Position numbers and translations under genes: made by a program | Notes under the pieces: generated by a model | The model's input: only the letters and a program-made list of their open reading frames with translations | Databases searched by the model: none | Told to the model about the DNA's origin: nothing | In this document: positions 9,151 through 17,809 of the stretch, in pieces | Layout: each line of letters begins with the position of its first letter | Position numbering within the stretch: position 1 is the first letter of the stretch | Source: Pirellulales bacterium | GTDB lineage: Bacteria; Planctomycetota; Planctomycetia; Pirellulales; Lacipirellulaceae | Assembly: GCA_022448265.1 (NCBI GenBank) | Contig: JAKVCC010000004.1 | Coordinates: forward strand, 1 to 64,000 | DNA length: 64,000 nt | Direction: 5' to 3'

Positions 9151-9284
9151 ATCCTGGTCAGTCTCATAATATCTACGCGATAATGTGGATCGTCGTCCTT
9201 AGGCTTGATGTGGTCTCCCTCAGTCAGGTTTAACCAGAAGCAGACGAGGCACCTCTGTCCCGACTACTGGCCGAATAGGCGCCA

Positions 9285-10082
9285 CTAGACGACGATTGAT
9301 TGTTTGTCGTGACCAGGATTTGTGCACATCTTACGGGCTTTCACGCGCACATAAGGCGCCACGAAGCGAGAGCGATGACCAAACGTGCCGAACTCGGCCG
9401 TGGAGTCCGCGTGCAGCGGTTCGATGAGGTCTTCAATTACAAATCCTGCGCGGCAAAGACCGCCTAGTAGCTCTTCCCAGCGATGTAGAAACTCCAGTGT
9501 GCCTGGCTCCCGCAGACGGCTCGGATCAGTCGCAGGCAGCGGACCATCGCGGTAGTAGGCCTCGTGGAGCTGATAACCTGTGCCTTCTGGACGTAGCCCC
9601 GTTTGCAAACTCGCGGGCGATTTGTGCTGGCTCACATAGAGGCCGCCGCCGCGAGTCACGCGGGCCACCTCCCGAAATACGGGCCCCACTTCCGCCACGT
9701 AGCAGGTACTCACCGGGTGAACGGTGATATCGAACTCGGCGTCGGCCAGCATTGGCAGCGCCTCCATCGACGCCTGAATTGTGCGCACCGCCAAATTCCG
9801 CTCGGTGGCCACCTGGCGGTCCAATGCCAGCATTTCGGTGCTGATGTCGACTACAGTTACCTTCGCCCCGGCTGCCGCGTAAAGGGCCGACTGGCGGCCT
9901 CCGCCGGCCGCTAGGCAGAGTACACTCCGGCCGGAAATTGTGGCGCCTAACCAGCCGAGCGGGTCGACCGTTTTTAGCGGATCACCAAAATCTTCGTCCC
10001 GGGCCGGCTTTGCCAGCTCGGCCTGCCGCCGTGCGAGCGCATCCCAAGCCCGCGCATTTTGTTCATTGGTTGCATCGGTCAT
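9285..10082 (-). CDS. Class I SAM-dependent methyltransferase
   Basis: A 265-residue protein with a Rossmann-type SAM-binding domain: motif I VLCLAAGGGRQSALYAAAGA near residue 54, VTVVDIS with the acidic residue that contacts the SAM ribose, then the post-motif segments ALPMLADAEFDITVHPVS and EVARVTRGGGLYVSQHK. The C-terminal third (PGTLEFLHRWEELLGGLCRAGF) is typical of small-molecule methyltransferases of the Methyltransf_11 type. The substrate cannot be read from sequence. It starts 80 bases after the PEP-CTERM gene on the same strand with no obvious terminator between, so it could belong to the cobalamin-controlled transcript, although it also makes sense alone. Confidence 0.8.
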   Translation of the reverse strand: MTDATNEQNARAWDALARRQAELAKPARDEDFGDPLKTVDPLGWLGATISGRSVLCLAAGGGRQSALYAAAGAKVTVVDISTEMLALDRQVATERNLAVRTIQASMEALPMLADAEFDITVHPVSTCYVAEVGPVFREVARVTRGGGLYVSQHKSPASLQTGLRPEGTGYQLHEAYYRDGPLPATDPSRLREPGTLEFLHRWEELLGGLCRAGFVIEDLIEPLHADSTAEFGTFGHRSRFVAPYVRVKARKMCTNPGHDKQSIVV

Positions 10083-10162
10083 AAAAAATTGGCCCGAGAA
10101 GGGGGGCGATTGCCGAGGGGCATTCTATTGAACCATTCCGGAGGCCCGCCTGTTAGCCGAAA

Positions 10163-11419
10163 TTAGGATTTTCGATTGGGCAGCAGTTTTCTTCGTCGTA
10201 TGCCTATCAGGGACCCAGCGATACAAGCCCATAAGCTGCTGGTTGTTGGTTCGGGAACCGGGTAGGCGGCCATGTTGATTGTGGTTTCCCATTGACGCTG
10301 CCAGTTCAGGAAATCGCAGCCATCCACATCGAAGTCTCCATCGGCATCGCCTTGGCTATTCGCAGCGGTGACCGTCGCGCCAAAATGCGATTTCCAAATA
10401 TCTAAATCAGCAGCGTTGACCGCGCCCGAGTCGTTAAAGTCAGCGTCGATTGGCGGCGCGGGCCGGATCAGAGTTACAAATGCATTGACGGGCCCAAATC
10501 CAAAGTCAGCCATCAGCGCCAGTCGTCCGGCATCGGCGCCTGCAAAGGGCTCAAACGGCAGCGTACCGGGGTCAAAGGCGATTGCCGTAGCGAATTGTCC
10601 TGGATTGCCGTTGCTGTCAAAAGATGTTTCGCTTAGGGGCGCTCCCCCGATCGAAAACAGCCCACCGCTTCCAGTGGCAAAGATATCGTCCTCGCTATCC
10701 AGGGCTAGGCCGGCACCAGACTGCATATTGTCTATTTGTAGCGACAAGGCTCCAAACTCCAGTCCGGACGGGCCCTCGGTGATGGGCAAATGGTGTAGCC
10801 GCCCGGCGAAGGTCGTAGCGTCGGCATCTTGCACGAGCAAGTCACCCGTTGCGTCAAAGGCTAGCCCGGCGCCATAGTCGATCCCCGTTACCACCGCGGT
10901 TGCATTGCCGGTGGCTCGGTCTATTTGCAGTACTTCGCCCAGGTTGTCGCCAAGCGCGGTCGAGACAAAGATCTCGCCTCCCGAGCGCACGGCCACACCG
11001 GCGATACTGGCAAGCCCACTGGCGAGCGTTTGCTGTACCCCAGTCTTGCTGACCGCGTAAAGTCGACCGTCGGAAGTATTGTCTGTAATGAGAAACCCAT
11101 CACTTACCGGATCGTAGGCCATCCCGCCAACGAAAAAGTTTGTGGGATCACTTCCGGAAACCGGGATGTTGGTGCCAAACGTGTTGTCGGGTTGAATCAC
11201 ACGAATTGTTGTGACATTGCTTTGAAAAGGTGCAGATTCCAAGGCATAGAGAACACCTCCGGCGTCGAAGGCTAGTCCGGTGGGGGCTGCGCTCAACGGG
11301 ATTGTGTAAGGCACATATCCATTTGGAACTGCCAGGGTTATATGGGGGGCCAGTATCCAGACGAGTATCATCAGGATTTGGCTCACTGGCCGAATTTTTT
11401 TTAGCGCGCGACTAATCAT
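10163..11419 (-). CDS. Secreted PEP-CTERM beta-propeller protein with dockerin-like segment
   Basis: The 418-residue protein has a signal peptide (about 1-30), then about six NHL-like repeats of the form x-GLAFD-x2-G-x-L (PTGLAFDAGGVLYALE, GGMAYDPVSDGFLITD, AGVAVRSGGEIFVST, GAGLAFDATGDLLVQD, SGAGLALDSEDDIFATG, ATAIAFDPG), predicting a beta-propeller. Around 325-380 two Asp-rich loops (DFNDSGAVNAADLDIW and DADGDFDVDGCDFLNW) resemble a type I dockerin. The tail has VPEPTT, a hydrophobic helix and an Arg-rich end, the PEP-CTERM sorting signal, so the protein is likely exported and processed at the cell surface. It lies 42 bases downstream of the DUF1559 gene and should share its cobalamin riboswitch leader. 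The ligand is unknown; a role in binding cobalamin is only a hypothesis. Confidence 0.85.
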   Translation of the reverse strand: MISRALKKIRPVSQILMILVWILAPHITLAVPNGYVPYTIPLSAAPTGLAFDAGGVLYALESAPFQSNVTTIRVIQPDNTFGTNIPVSGSDPTNFFVGGMAYDPVSDGFLITDNTSDGRLYAVSKTGVQQTLASGLASIAGVAVRSGGEIFVSTALGDNLGEVLQIDRATGNATAVVTGIDYGAGLAFDATGDLLVQDADATTFAGRLHHLPITEGPSGLEFGALSLQIDNMQSGAGLALDSEDDIFATGSGGLFSIGGAPLSETSFDSNGNPGQFATAIAFDPGTLPFEPFAGADAGRLALMADFGFGPVNAFVTLIRPAPPIDADFNDSGAVNAADLDIWKSHFGATVTAANSQGDADGDFDVDGCDFLNWQRQWETTINMAAYPVPEPTTSSLWACIAGSLIGIRRRKLLPNRKS

Positions 11420-11461
11420 GTAAAAAATCCTCCGAGAGCGTATTAACCTGGCTTTAGTTTT

Positions 11462-12343
11462 TCACCGCGTGGCGATTGTATGGGCGGGTTCTTCGCCGCT
11501 TCGAGTACAGCGAGCCTTCAAGACCTCAATGTCCACTGACTCACCTAAAAACAGCACGCTGCCGTCGCAATGAACTGCCAGTGCGCCGCCAAGATGATCG
11601 CTCCACAGCTCATTGTTCTGCTGTACGTTCGCGGGAAATTGTAGGTCAAAGACGTTTTCACCATTGATCCACTCGCCATCCATTGTCCGGCCCCGTCCGG
11701 TATCTTCGGCGATAGCAATCGTTTTACTCGTGCCGTCGGTGATCTCGCGGAACATGATGCTGCGATCGTAGAGTAGAACGCCGTTGGCCGATGGCGATAC
11801 GAAAGCGGCTCCGTAGTTCCCACCGTAATCAATCGCGGCAAGGGCAGAGTTGCCTGGAGTTGCCGTGGTCATAAAGCGATTCGCACGGCTTTGGGCCAGT
11901 CGTGTAGTGCTGGGGCACAAGTAAATCGCCAGAGGTGTGGCGCCAGCGATGGCGTTGGCTTGGCTGTCGTACGCGGACATAAAATCCAACTGTTCCCAAA
12001 GTGACACCTGCTCCAGGTACGGCAGCACGGCAGCCGACCAAGACAACTGCCGTCCGGTCGGATTTCGGGAATGCCGCTTATCGATGCAGCCGACCGGAAG
12101 CGAACCGTTTGCGTTGTGATAGAAGCACAGTGCCAGGCCTACTTGCCGCAGATTATTCTGGCAAGTGGTCCGCCGCGCTGTTTCGCGCGCAGCTTGGACA
12201 GCTGGTAATAGCAAGCTGGCCAGTGTGCCAACGATCGCGACGACAACTAGCAGTTCGACTAAAGAGAAACCACACAGATCGCGTCGTTTGAAGCGATGAA
12301 TTTTTGGATGGAACACGTTTGCAGTGCCTGCGCTCGGCGCCAC
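11462..12343 (-). CDS. DUF1559 prepilin-like protein, first gene after a cobalamin riboswitch
   Basis: This is a typical planctomycetal DUF1559 protein (293 residues). After a short basic leader it has the type IV prepilin cleavage and methylation motif GFSLVELLVVVAIVG (about 26-40), a hydrophobic helix and LLPAVQAARETARRTTCQNN, followed by the DUF1559 body and the C-terminal H-x9-DG signature HLGGALAVHCDG. Such proteins are exported and cut by a prepilin peptidase; their function is not established. The frame opens with GTG at 12343; a second GTG nine codons later is possible and no good ribosome site decides between them. Transcription very probably starts near 12721 and passes through the cobalamin riboswitch, which is unusual for this family. 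Confidence 0.88.
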   Translation of the reverse strand: MAPSAGTANVFHPKIHRFKRRDLCGFSLVELLVVVAIVGTLASLLLPAVQAARETARRTTCQNNLRQVGLALCFYHNANGSLPVGCIDKRHSRNPTGRQLSWSAAVLPYLEQVSLWEQLDFMSAYDSQANAIAGATPLAIYLCPSTTRLAQSRANRFMTTATPGNSALAAIDYGGNYGAAFVSPSANGVLLYDRSIMFREITDGTSKTIAIAEDTGRGRTMDGEWINGENVFDLQFPANVQQNNELWSDHLGGALAVHCDGSVLFLGESVDIEVLKARCTRSGEEPAHTIATR

Positions 12344-12485
12344 TCAGCAAGGCTGCGCCCCAAGGGGCAACCGATTCCCAGCACCCGATTATGAGCCTCT
12401 TGCGGGTGCCGATAATCGCTGAACTCTACAGAGCTCCGGAAATGGCTTGCGTGACTGCCGACCCTCGCAGCGTGCCACTCAAAAA

Positions 12486-12691
12486 CGTGTTGGTAGGTCT
12501 TCTGACTCCCAGGCTCAACAAAGCTGCCTTCTCGCCGCTGGAAACCGTAGGTTCCACCTCGGGCAATGGCTGATAGGAATTGCTTTGCTGATCCTTACCT
12601 GGTCACAGCGGCGGGGCCGTCCCGGAATTGCACCGGAGTTCCCTGTTGGTCGGCTCCAAAGCAGCAGCTTGGGACGCCAATTACCAACACA
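12486..12691 (-). promoter_or_regulatory. Cobalamin (AdoCbl-type) riboswitch
   Basis: Read leftward, this 206-base leader has the hallmarks of the cobalamin riboswitch. The outer P1 stem pairs 12682-12690 with 12487-12495 (9 bp). Conserved blocks follow in order: GGTGCAATTCCGGGACGG and CCCCGCCGCTGTGACC (about 12600-12633), GCCATTGCCCGAGG (about 12556-12569) and the 3' block GAGTCAGAAGACCTACC (12491-12507). It lies 142 bases ahead of the DUF1559 gene. A possible 7-bp hairpin (12381-12387 with 12403-12409) sits between aptamer and gene but lacks a U-run, so control could be at translation or by another route. Confidence 0.93.
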
Positions 12692-12727
12692 CGAATAATC
12701 AACTGTATCTGGTAACGATAGGTAGGA

Positions 12728-12756
12728 AATCTATCGCGAAGCGAGCCCCCTGTCAA
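12728..12756 (-). promoter_or_regulatory. Sigma-70-type promoter of the cobalamin-riboswitch transcript
   Basis: On the minus strand a perfect -35 TTGACA (12751-12756) is separated by 17 bases from TAGATT (12728-12733, four of six matches to TATAAT). Transcription would begin near 12721, about 30 bases before the riboswitch P1 stem, which fits the leader geometry. Confidence 0.75.
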
Positions 12757-12774
12757 TCAGCTGCTTTGCCCAAC

Positions 12775-12808
12775 GAAAAAACCTCGTTGTGCCGAAACAC
12801 AACGAGGT
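12775..12808 (-). terminator. Rho-independent terminator of the sigma factor gene
   Basis: An 11-bp perfect stem (12781-12791 with 12798-12808), a six-base loop and a run of six T on the minus strand follow the sigma factor stop codon by about 115 bases. It separates the sigma factor gene from the cobalamin-controlled unit. Confidence 0.88.
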
Positions 12809-12924
12809 AGATTAACCACTTGAAAGCAAAGTCACATTTTTTGCGACCACGCGGGCCGCCCGGTCTCAGAAGTCAGCTCTACAAGCCATTCCAACAAACC
12901 GGACCAATTAGCCAATTTTTAGAG

Positions 12925-14559
12925 CTAGTCCAAAAAGCCGGACAGCTCCTGGCTACGGCTAGGTTGCTGCAGCTTTCGCACGGCTTTGGCCTCGATCTGC
13001 CGGATGCGTTCTCGAGTCACTTTGAAAATGTGGCCCACTTCTTCCAGCGTGTAGCTATAGCCGTCGCCCAGGCCGTAGCGAAGTTTGATGATCTCGCGTT
13101 CACGGTAACTGAGGGTCTTGAGCACCTGCGTAATCCGTGTTCGCAACATCTCATGGGCTGCGCCGGTGGCGGGACTCTCGGCACCTGCGTCGGGTAATAA
13201 ATCGCCAAAGTGGCTGTCTTCGCTATTACCCACAGGTCGGTCGAGACTGATTGGATAGCGGCTCATTGCGAGCACGCGACGCGCTTCATCAACTGCGCAT
13301 TCGGCTGCTCTGGCTGTTTCTTCGATCGTCGGCTCCCGGCCTAGTTTCTGCAGCAGGGCACGGGACACGTTCCGTACGCGGCTCATTGTTTCGACCATGT
13401 GGACCGGAATTCGAATCGTCCGGCTTTGATCGGCTACGGCCCGCGTGATTGCCTGACGAATCCACCAGGTCGCATAGGTGCAGAATTTGAATCCGCGACG
13501 GTATTCAAACTTGTCAACAGCTCGCATGAGGCCCGCGTTGCCTTCTTGAATCAGATCCAAGAAGCTGAGGCCGCGATTGCGGTACTTTTTGGCAATGGAG
13601 ACAACCAGACGTAAATTACCTTCCGATAAGCCTCGCTTGGCACGCTGATACGTGGAGTAGGTGCGACGTAAGTATGCAATGCGATTGCGAAGGCTCAATG
13701 GTGTTTCTTGAGTGATCCGAAGAATATTGCGATACTCCACGATCAATGGCTTGCGCTCGGAAAGAGGCCGGCGATCCCTTTTCATTTTCTTTAGCCGCTG
13801 TTGTAATTCATCAACACGCTCGCTGAAGTCTTCTACCGCACTGATCATCGGTTCAATGCGCTGAGTGCGCAAACCCAATTCTTCAATCAACATAACCGCC
13901 CGGCGTCGGCGATTGGCTAGGCGATCCCAAGCGTTGCGGCGTTGCGACATCTTTACCGATTTGCTGGTAGCGATACGGTAATCTTCCTCATTTCGTTCCA
14001 GCAGGATCTCGAGCGTACCCAAGTTATGCGGCAATCGACCAAGAATCTGCTCTTTTTCTAAGCGATCGGTAACCGAAACCTGCACGGTGCGGTCAAACGG
14101 CAATTCGCCCCGATGGACACGATTGAGAATCTTATAGGCAGCGCGGATAACAAAGTCGCAGGCGAGCAGACGGCGCCGGAACGCCGTACGGGTCGTTTCG
14201 ATGCGTCGGGCGAGATTGATTTCTTCCTGGCGGGTGAGAAGGGGAATTTCGCCCATTTGGGTCAGATACATGCGTACCGGATCGTCCGACCATGATTCAA
14301 GTTCGACCGTTTCCTCTTCTACTTCGGCCGTGTCATTAGGCGCTGCGCTAATATCTACGGGCACGCTTTCGCTGTCGTCGCTGTCCGCAGCGCTTACGTT
14401 TGACTTGGCGCCCAACTCCTTTTCCACGTCCACTGCGACAGAGGCTTCGTCCAGTTCGTGATCTAGAATAGATTCGTACAAGGTTTGAGGCTCCTCAGCT
14501 GTATTGGTCAATAACCGCAGCGAACAGAAAAGTCCCCTCGGTTCTTCAGCTATAGACAA
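12925..14559 (-). CDS. rpoD: RNA polymerase sigma factor, primary (RpoD/SigA) type
   Basis: A 544-residue sigma-70 protein. An acidic N-terminal stretch precedes region 1.2 ([20 protein letters not shown], near 93), then a long non-conserved helical spacer, then region 2 ([60 protein letters not shown]), the region 3.2 finger (SHFGDLLPD) and region 4 with the helix-turn-helix [20 protein letters not shown]. The DNA-contacting residues of the primary class are present, so promoters should be of the TTGACA/TATAAT kind, as the promoters at 12728 and 31702 suggest. The start is uncertain: the frame opens with TTG at 14559, and in-frame TTG codons lie 16 and 26 codons later. A strong terminator follows. 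Confidence 0.9.
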   Translation of the reverse strand: MSIAEEPRGLFCSLRLLTNTAEEPQTLYESILDHELDEASVAVDVEKELGAKSNVSAADSDDSESVPVDISAAPNDTAEVEEETVELESWSDDPVRMYLTQMGEIPLLTRQEEINLARRIETTRTAFRRRLLACDFVIRAAYKILNRVHRGELPFDRTVQVSVTDRLEKEQILGRLPHNLGTLEILLERNEEDYRIATSKSVKMSQRRNAWDRLANRRRRAVMLIEELGLRTQRIEPMISAVEDFSERVDELQQRLKKMKRDRRPLSERKPLIVEYRNILRITQETPLSLRNRIAYLRRTYSTYQRAKRGLSEGNLRLVVSIAKKYRNRGLSFLDLIQEGNAGLMRAVDKFEYRRGFKFCTYATWWIRQAITRAVADQSRTIRIPVHMVETMSRVRNVSRALLQKLGREPTIEETARAAECAVDEARRVLAMSRYPISLDRPVGNSEDSHFGDLLPDAGAESPATGAAHEMLRTRITQVLKTLSYREREIIKLRYGLGDGYSYTLEEVGHIFKVTRERIRQIEAKAVRKLQQPSRSQELSGFLD

Positions 14560-15432
14560 CTAATTTTAACACCAATGTTTCTACAGGGCTTCCAGCATTC
14601 TCCATTTGGCAAAAGATTACGTTTGTGTTAGCAGCACGGGGCGCCGCTCAGCCTAATTGCCACATCTTTTCTTACCCAGGGCGCACAATCCGCTAGTGCC
14701 ATCAGGGCTGTTGGTGCTCGGGCGGTTCGTGCTGCTACGAACTGTGCCAGGGCGCTTCAAGTCTTCCGGATGTTGGGGAGAGAGGGGCGGCAGACCTGTC
14801 CTGCTGTGTTGCACATCTCTCAGAAGGCCCTTTTTCCGCGGAACTGACGGGCACTCCCGGGACCGGTTTACCCCGAGGCCAAATCAATAGGTGAAAATTA
14901 ATAACGCACGCGTCTGCTTGGCCAATACGCAGCCAATGCCAAAAACCACCAAATCCGCATTCGGTCGACATTGTCAGAAAAGTTTGCCATAAGGCGAAGG
15001 GCCACTTAGGCGTCTACACCCGCACCGCTTAGAATCCGAGATTCGCAACAGAATTGATCGTACGTTGCGTGCCGGCAGAAGGGGGGAGTGTATTTCAGCT
15101 AAGTCGAGCCACTTGTTATTGCGTGCGTCTGACGAATTGCGACTTCACAGTTTCAGGATTCAGTTTCAGGATTCAACTCTGGAACGAGCCTAGGGGGCGT
15201 CCAGCGGGAAGAACCTGCTTAATCTCAGCCCTCTAATTGTATTCACCGGTACAGGCCGGTCCATAGAAAAATCGCTGAAATACGCCCAAATCGTTTTTGC
15301 TGGGCGACCTGGCCTTGTGGAAGCCGGTCATGTCAGGCTGGCCAATTATGTCGCATTGTGTTGTAGGCAATAGATTTGCGCAATGTTAACCGGTAGGCCA
15401 GCAGCACATCGAGGCAACCGGCTGTCCTTGAG
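14560..15432. other. 870-base intergenic region upstream of the sigma factor gene
   Basis: No convincing gene is visible on either strand. A perfect tandem duplication of 13 bases lies at 15148-15173. The stretch around 14780-14830 has GGAGAG and CTCTC segments that could pair, but no known RNA family could be assigned. It should contain the sigma factor promoter. Confidence 0.4.
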
Positions 15433-16803
15433 CTAGTGGAGCAGTTCGTTTTGGGCTGCTGGGGCGACTGGTATCCAGCCGGCGATTAATCGGCTGGTGG
15501 TTGCTAGATGCCGGACCGCCAGGGTTTCTTTGTCGACGACAATCAGTAGTCGTTTCAGCCGGCGGCTTGCTTCGGCAATGTAAACGTACTGGGTCTCGGC
15601 AAGCCGCCAGGTCTTCCAGCGGTGAAGCCCCGGATGTTCACCGAGGATCCACATCAGCCGGGGGTCGTCTTTATTTGTCCTTCCGAGCCCGCGGCAAGCG
15701 CCACAAATGTTCGCCTCGAGAACCACCTGACTCACGCGCTGCTGGCAGACTGTGCAAACTCCGAATTTGGTGTCGAGTGCCGCCTGGCCCGAAACGGGGC
15801 AGGATTCCGTAAACTCGGCTAGGACCCATTTTCCCGTGACACTGCAACAAACCAGATCTTGACGCAGCACGTGGCGGCCCGATTGCTCGCACGTCACGAT
15901 CTCATCAAACGCATCGACGCAGCCATCGTCAGTAGCAGCTAGATGAAATGTGCTGGCCCCCGATTTTTCAGCGACGAAGGGCTGCGCCTGGAGGAGCTTG
16001 GCCCAACCCGAGAAAGGCAAAGCCGTTGTGGACTCGCCGATTGTAAATTGGAGTTGTCCACTAGCGTGTTTTATCCATACAACCGATATCAGAAAAGGTT
16101 CGACCACCGCAGCTTCCGGATCGCGTTGCGTAGTTGCCTTTGCTGCCGTGTGACGTCCGGCCGCGGTGAGCATACCGAGTGTCGTTGCGTCAATTCGCGG
16201 CGGCCGTTTTTCGATTCGCTGCAGCTTATCCAAACAAAGATCTGCTACAAGGCTGCTGGAGACACTGGAGCCATCATGCGCTACGAACAAATGGCGCAGG
16301 GTGGGCCGGCCGTTTTCGTTGGCCGCAAAGCTAAGGCGGAGGAAGGGGAAGTCGGTAAGCCGGCAGCCACCCAGGTGCACTTTTCCACGTTCGACGTGGT
16401 AGGCGTGGAGTAATCGATCGGAAAGGTCCTTCACTGCGGTCGGTTGTTCGCCCGGGCAAACGTGCATTGCGGACTCACCGGCGCAGAGACGGTTCCTTAG
16501 CCAGCGAGAAAAGCGCCCTTCCCAATCGAGGGGTTCCAGCAATTGCTGAGCCTCTAGTTTATCCAGGGGCAGCCAGATCTCGGCCTGGCCCCCAAATGCA
16601 CTTCGATCTCTGGCTGGGAGTCGCACGTGTCCAATTCCATGCACCTCGCTGAAATCAATATGCAATTGCTCAAGCGCCCAGCGGACAAAGTCCGATCTGT
16701 CTTCGCACACCTCTGATTCAGGGGCAGAAAGTTCAGGGAAGGTGGGGGATGAAGGGCCCAATGGCCGTTGCATCGAACCAATGTTTTTTGCTAAGGCTGC
16801 CAC
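15433..16803 (-). CDS. Uncharacterised Cys-rich protein with tandem Cys-x2-(S/T)-Gly motifs
   Basis: A 456-residue protein I cannot assign to a named family. No signal peptide or membrane segment is seen. The N-terminal half is mixed alpha/beta; from about residue 305 there is a dense series of putative metal-binding motifs, CEQSGR, CSVTGK, CPVSGQ, CTVCQQ and CGAC, suggesting consecutive small zinc knuckles. The C-terminus after about 385 is free of Cys and has an alternating beta pattern (ETQYVYIAEASRRLKRLLIV). The frame opens with GTG at 16803; an ATG ten codons on (16773) is an equal candidate. It overlaps nothing and starts 10 bases after the methyltransferase gene on the same strand, so the two are likely cotranscribed. 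Confidence 0.6.
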   Translation of the reverse strand: MAALAKNIGSMQRPLGPSSPTFPELSAPESEVCEDRSDFVRWALEQLHIDFSEVHGIGHVRLPARDRSAFGGQAEIWLPLDKLEAQQLLEPLDWEGRFSRWLRNRLCAGESAMHVCPGEQPTAVKDLSDRLLHAYHVERGKVHLGGCRLTDFPFLRLSFAANENGRPTLRHLFVAHDGSSVSSSLVADLCLDKLQRIEKRPPRIDATTLGMLTAAGRHTAAKATTQRDPEAAVVEPFLISVVWIKHASGQLQFTIGESTTALPFSGWAKLLQAQPFVAEKSGASTFHLAATDDGCVDAFDEIVTCEQSGRHVLRQDLVCCSVTGKWVLAEFTESCPVSGQAALDTKFGVCTVCQQRVSQVVLEANICGACRGLGRTNKDDPRLMWILGEHPGLHRWKTWRLAETQYVYIAEASRRLKRLLIVVDKETLAVRHLATTSRLIAGWIPVAPAAQNELLH

Positions 16804-16812
16804 GGCTAGGGA

Positions 16813-17601
16813 TCACTTGACGCGCTTTTTAAGGATATAGATAACGTCCTCAGTTTCCGGACCGACACTGACCGGATTGTCAATGTCGTAACTGAAGTCG
16901 TAAACTGCAGTCATCTCCAATTCTGCAACCTTCTCAAGCAGTGTTTCAAGCTGGTGGGCTGTGTAGGTGCGGAAGGCACATTGGTCCTCGATTCGGAACT
17001 GTTCGGTCGGGGTGTAGACATCAAAGCTCATGCCGACGCGTTCCTGACGTCGCTGCCGGTCATGGCCGGTGACCCACATCCGCGAGAGTACCGCGAGGTT
17101 GCCCCGTCGGGCCGCCCAACTCTCCTCGGTTAACGGCTGGCCGGTGGTTGGTGTGAGGTGCAGGCCTAGCACATAAAGCCCGCCCGGCCGAAGTGCCGCC
17201 GCAACGGCGCGCAGATGGTTGCGTGCTTGCTCTTCGCCGGTAAGATGCCGAAAGCTGTTAATCGTATTGAAGGCGGCATCGACAGGTTCTTCGCACTCGA
17301 AATCACACATGTCGCCCACAACGGCCGTTGGGGCGAAGCCTGCTCGCTGCAAGCGATCGTTGCAGTAGTCAATCGCATGTTGATTCAGGTCGACACCCGC
17401 GACCTGGTAATCAGCTTTCGCAAAACGAATTAATAGTCGTCCCGTGCCACAGGCAGGTTCGTAGATGTTCCGCACTTCCAGGTCGGCATGCTTCTCGAAG
17501 CACGCCTCCAGAAAATCGAACTCGGCCTTCCAGTCAGAGCCGTAGACTAGATCGTAGTACTTGGGATAGTCGTAAAGATTGCCTTGTTTAGTTGCGAGCA
17601 T
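16813..17601 (-). CDS. Class I SAM-dependent methyltransferase
   Basis: From the ATG at 17601 the protein has 262 residues. It opens with DYPKYYDLVYGSDWKAEFDF, the usual lead-in of Methyltransf_25-type enzymes, then SAM motif I IYEPACGTGRLLIRFAKADY, VAGVDLN and AALRPGGLYVLGLHL. The C-terminal part (CAFRTYTAHQLETLLEK) matches the family. The substrate is unknown. An upstream in-frame start at 17721 would add 40 poorly conserved residues and is not preferred. It is followed after 10 bases by the Cys-rich orphan, hinting at a joint role. Confidence 0.8.
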   Translation of the reverse strand: MLATKQGNLYDYPKYYDLVYGSDWKAEFDFLEACFEKHADLEVRNIYEPACGTGRLLIRFAKADYQVAGVDLNQHAIDYCNDRLQRAGFAPTAVVGDMCDFECEEPVDAAFNTINSFRHLTGEEQARNHLRAVAAALRPGGLYVLGLHLTPTTGQPLTEESWAARRGNLAVLSRMWVTGHDRQRRQERVGMSFDVYTPTEQFRIEDQCAFRTYTAHQLETLLEKVAELEMTAVYDFSYDIDNPVSVGPETEDVIYILKKRVK

Positions 17602-17809
17602 GATGGATTTGAGTCTACAGGCCAGTACAGCGAAAGGATAGCCTGTTGGTAGCACAGTCCATTGAGTACTTGATCTTGTTGCGACGGCGGGTCCGATTGC
17701 CGATCCGACGCGACGCCGCACAGCAGGGTTTGCAAATCATGGGGGCCTCCTGGGGTAGGCATTTGTGTTGCCTAAAGTCGCGCCCCATTGATTGCGAGTC
17801 TACAAGATC

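Noticed and set aside
14780-14835. GGAGAG and CTCTC segments reminiscent of a glycine riboswitch
   Set aside because: Core conserved bases between them are absent and there is no glycine-related gene downstream.
15148-15173. Tandem 13-base duplication
   Set aside because: Only two copies and no spacers, so not a CRISPR or functional repeat array.
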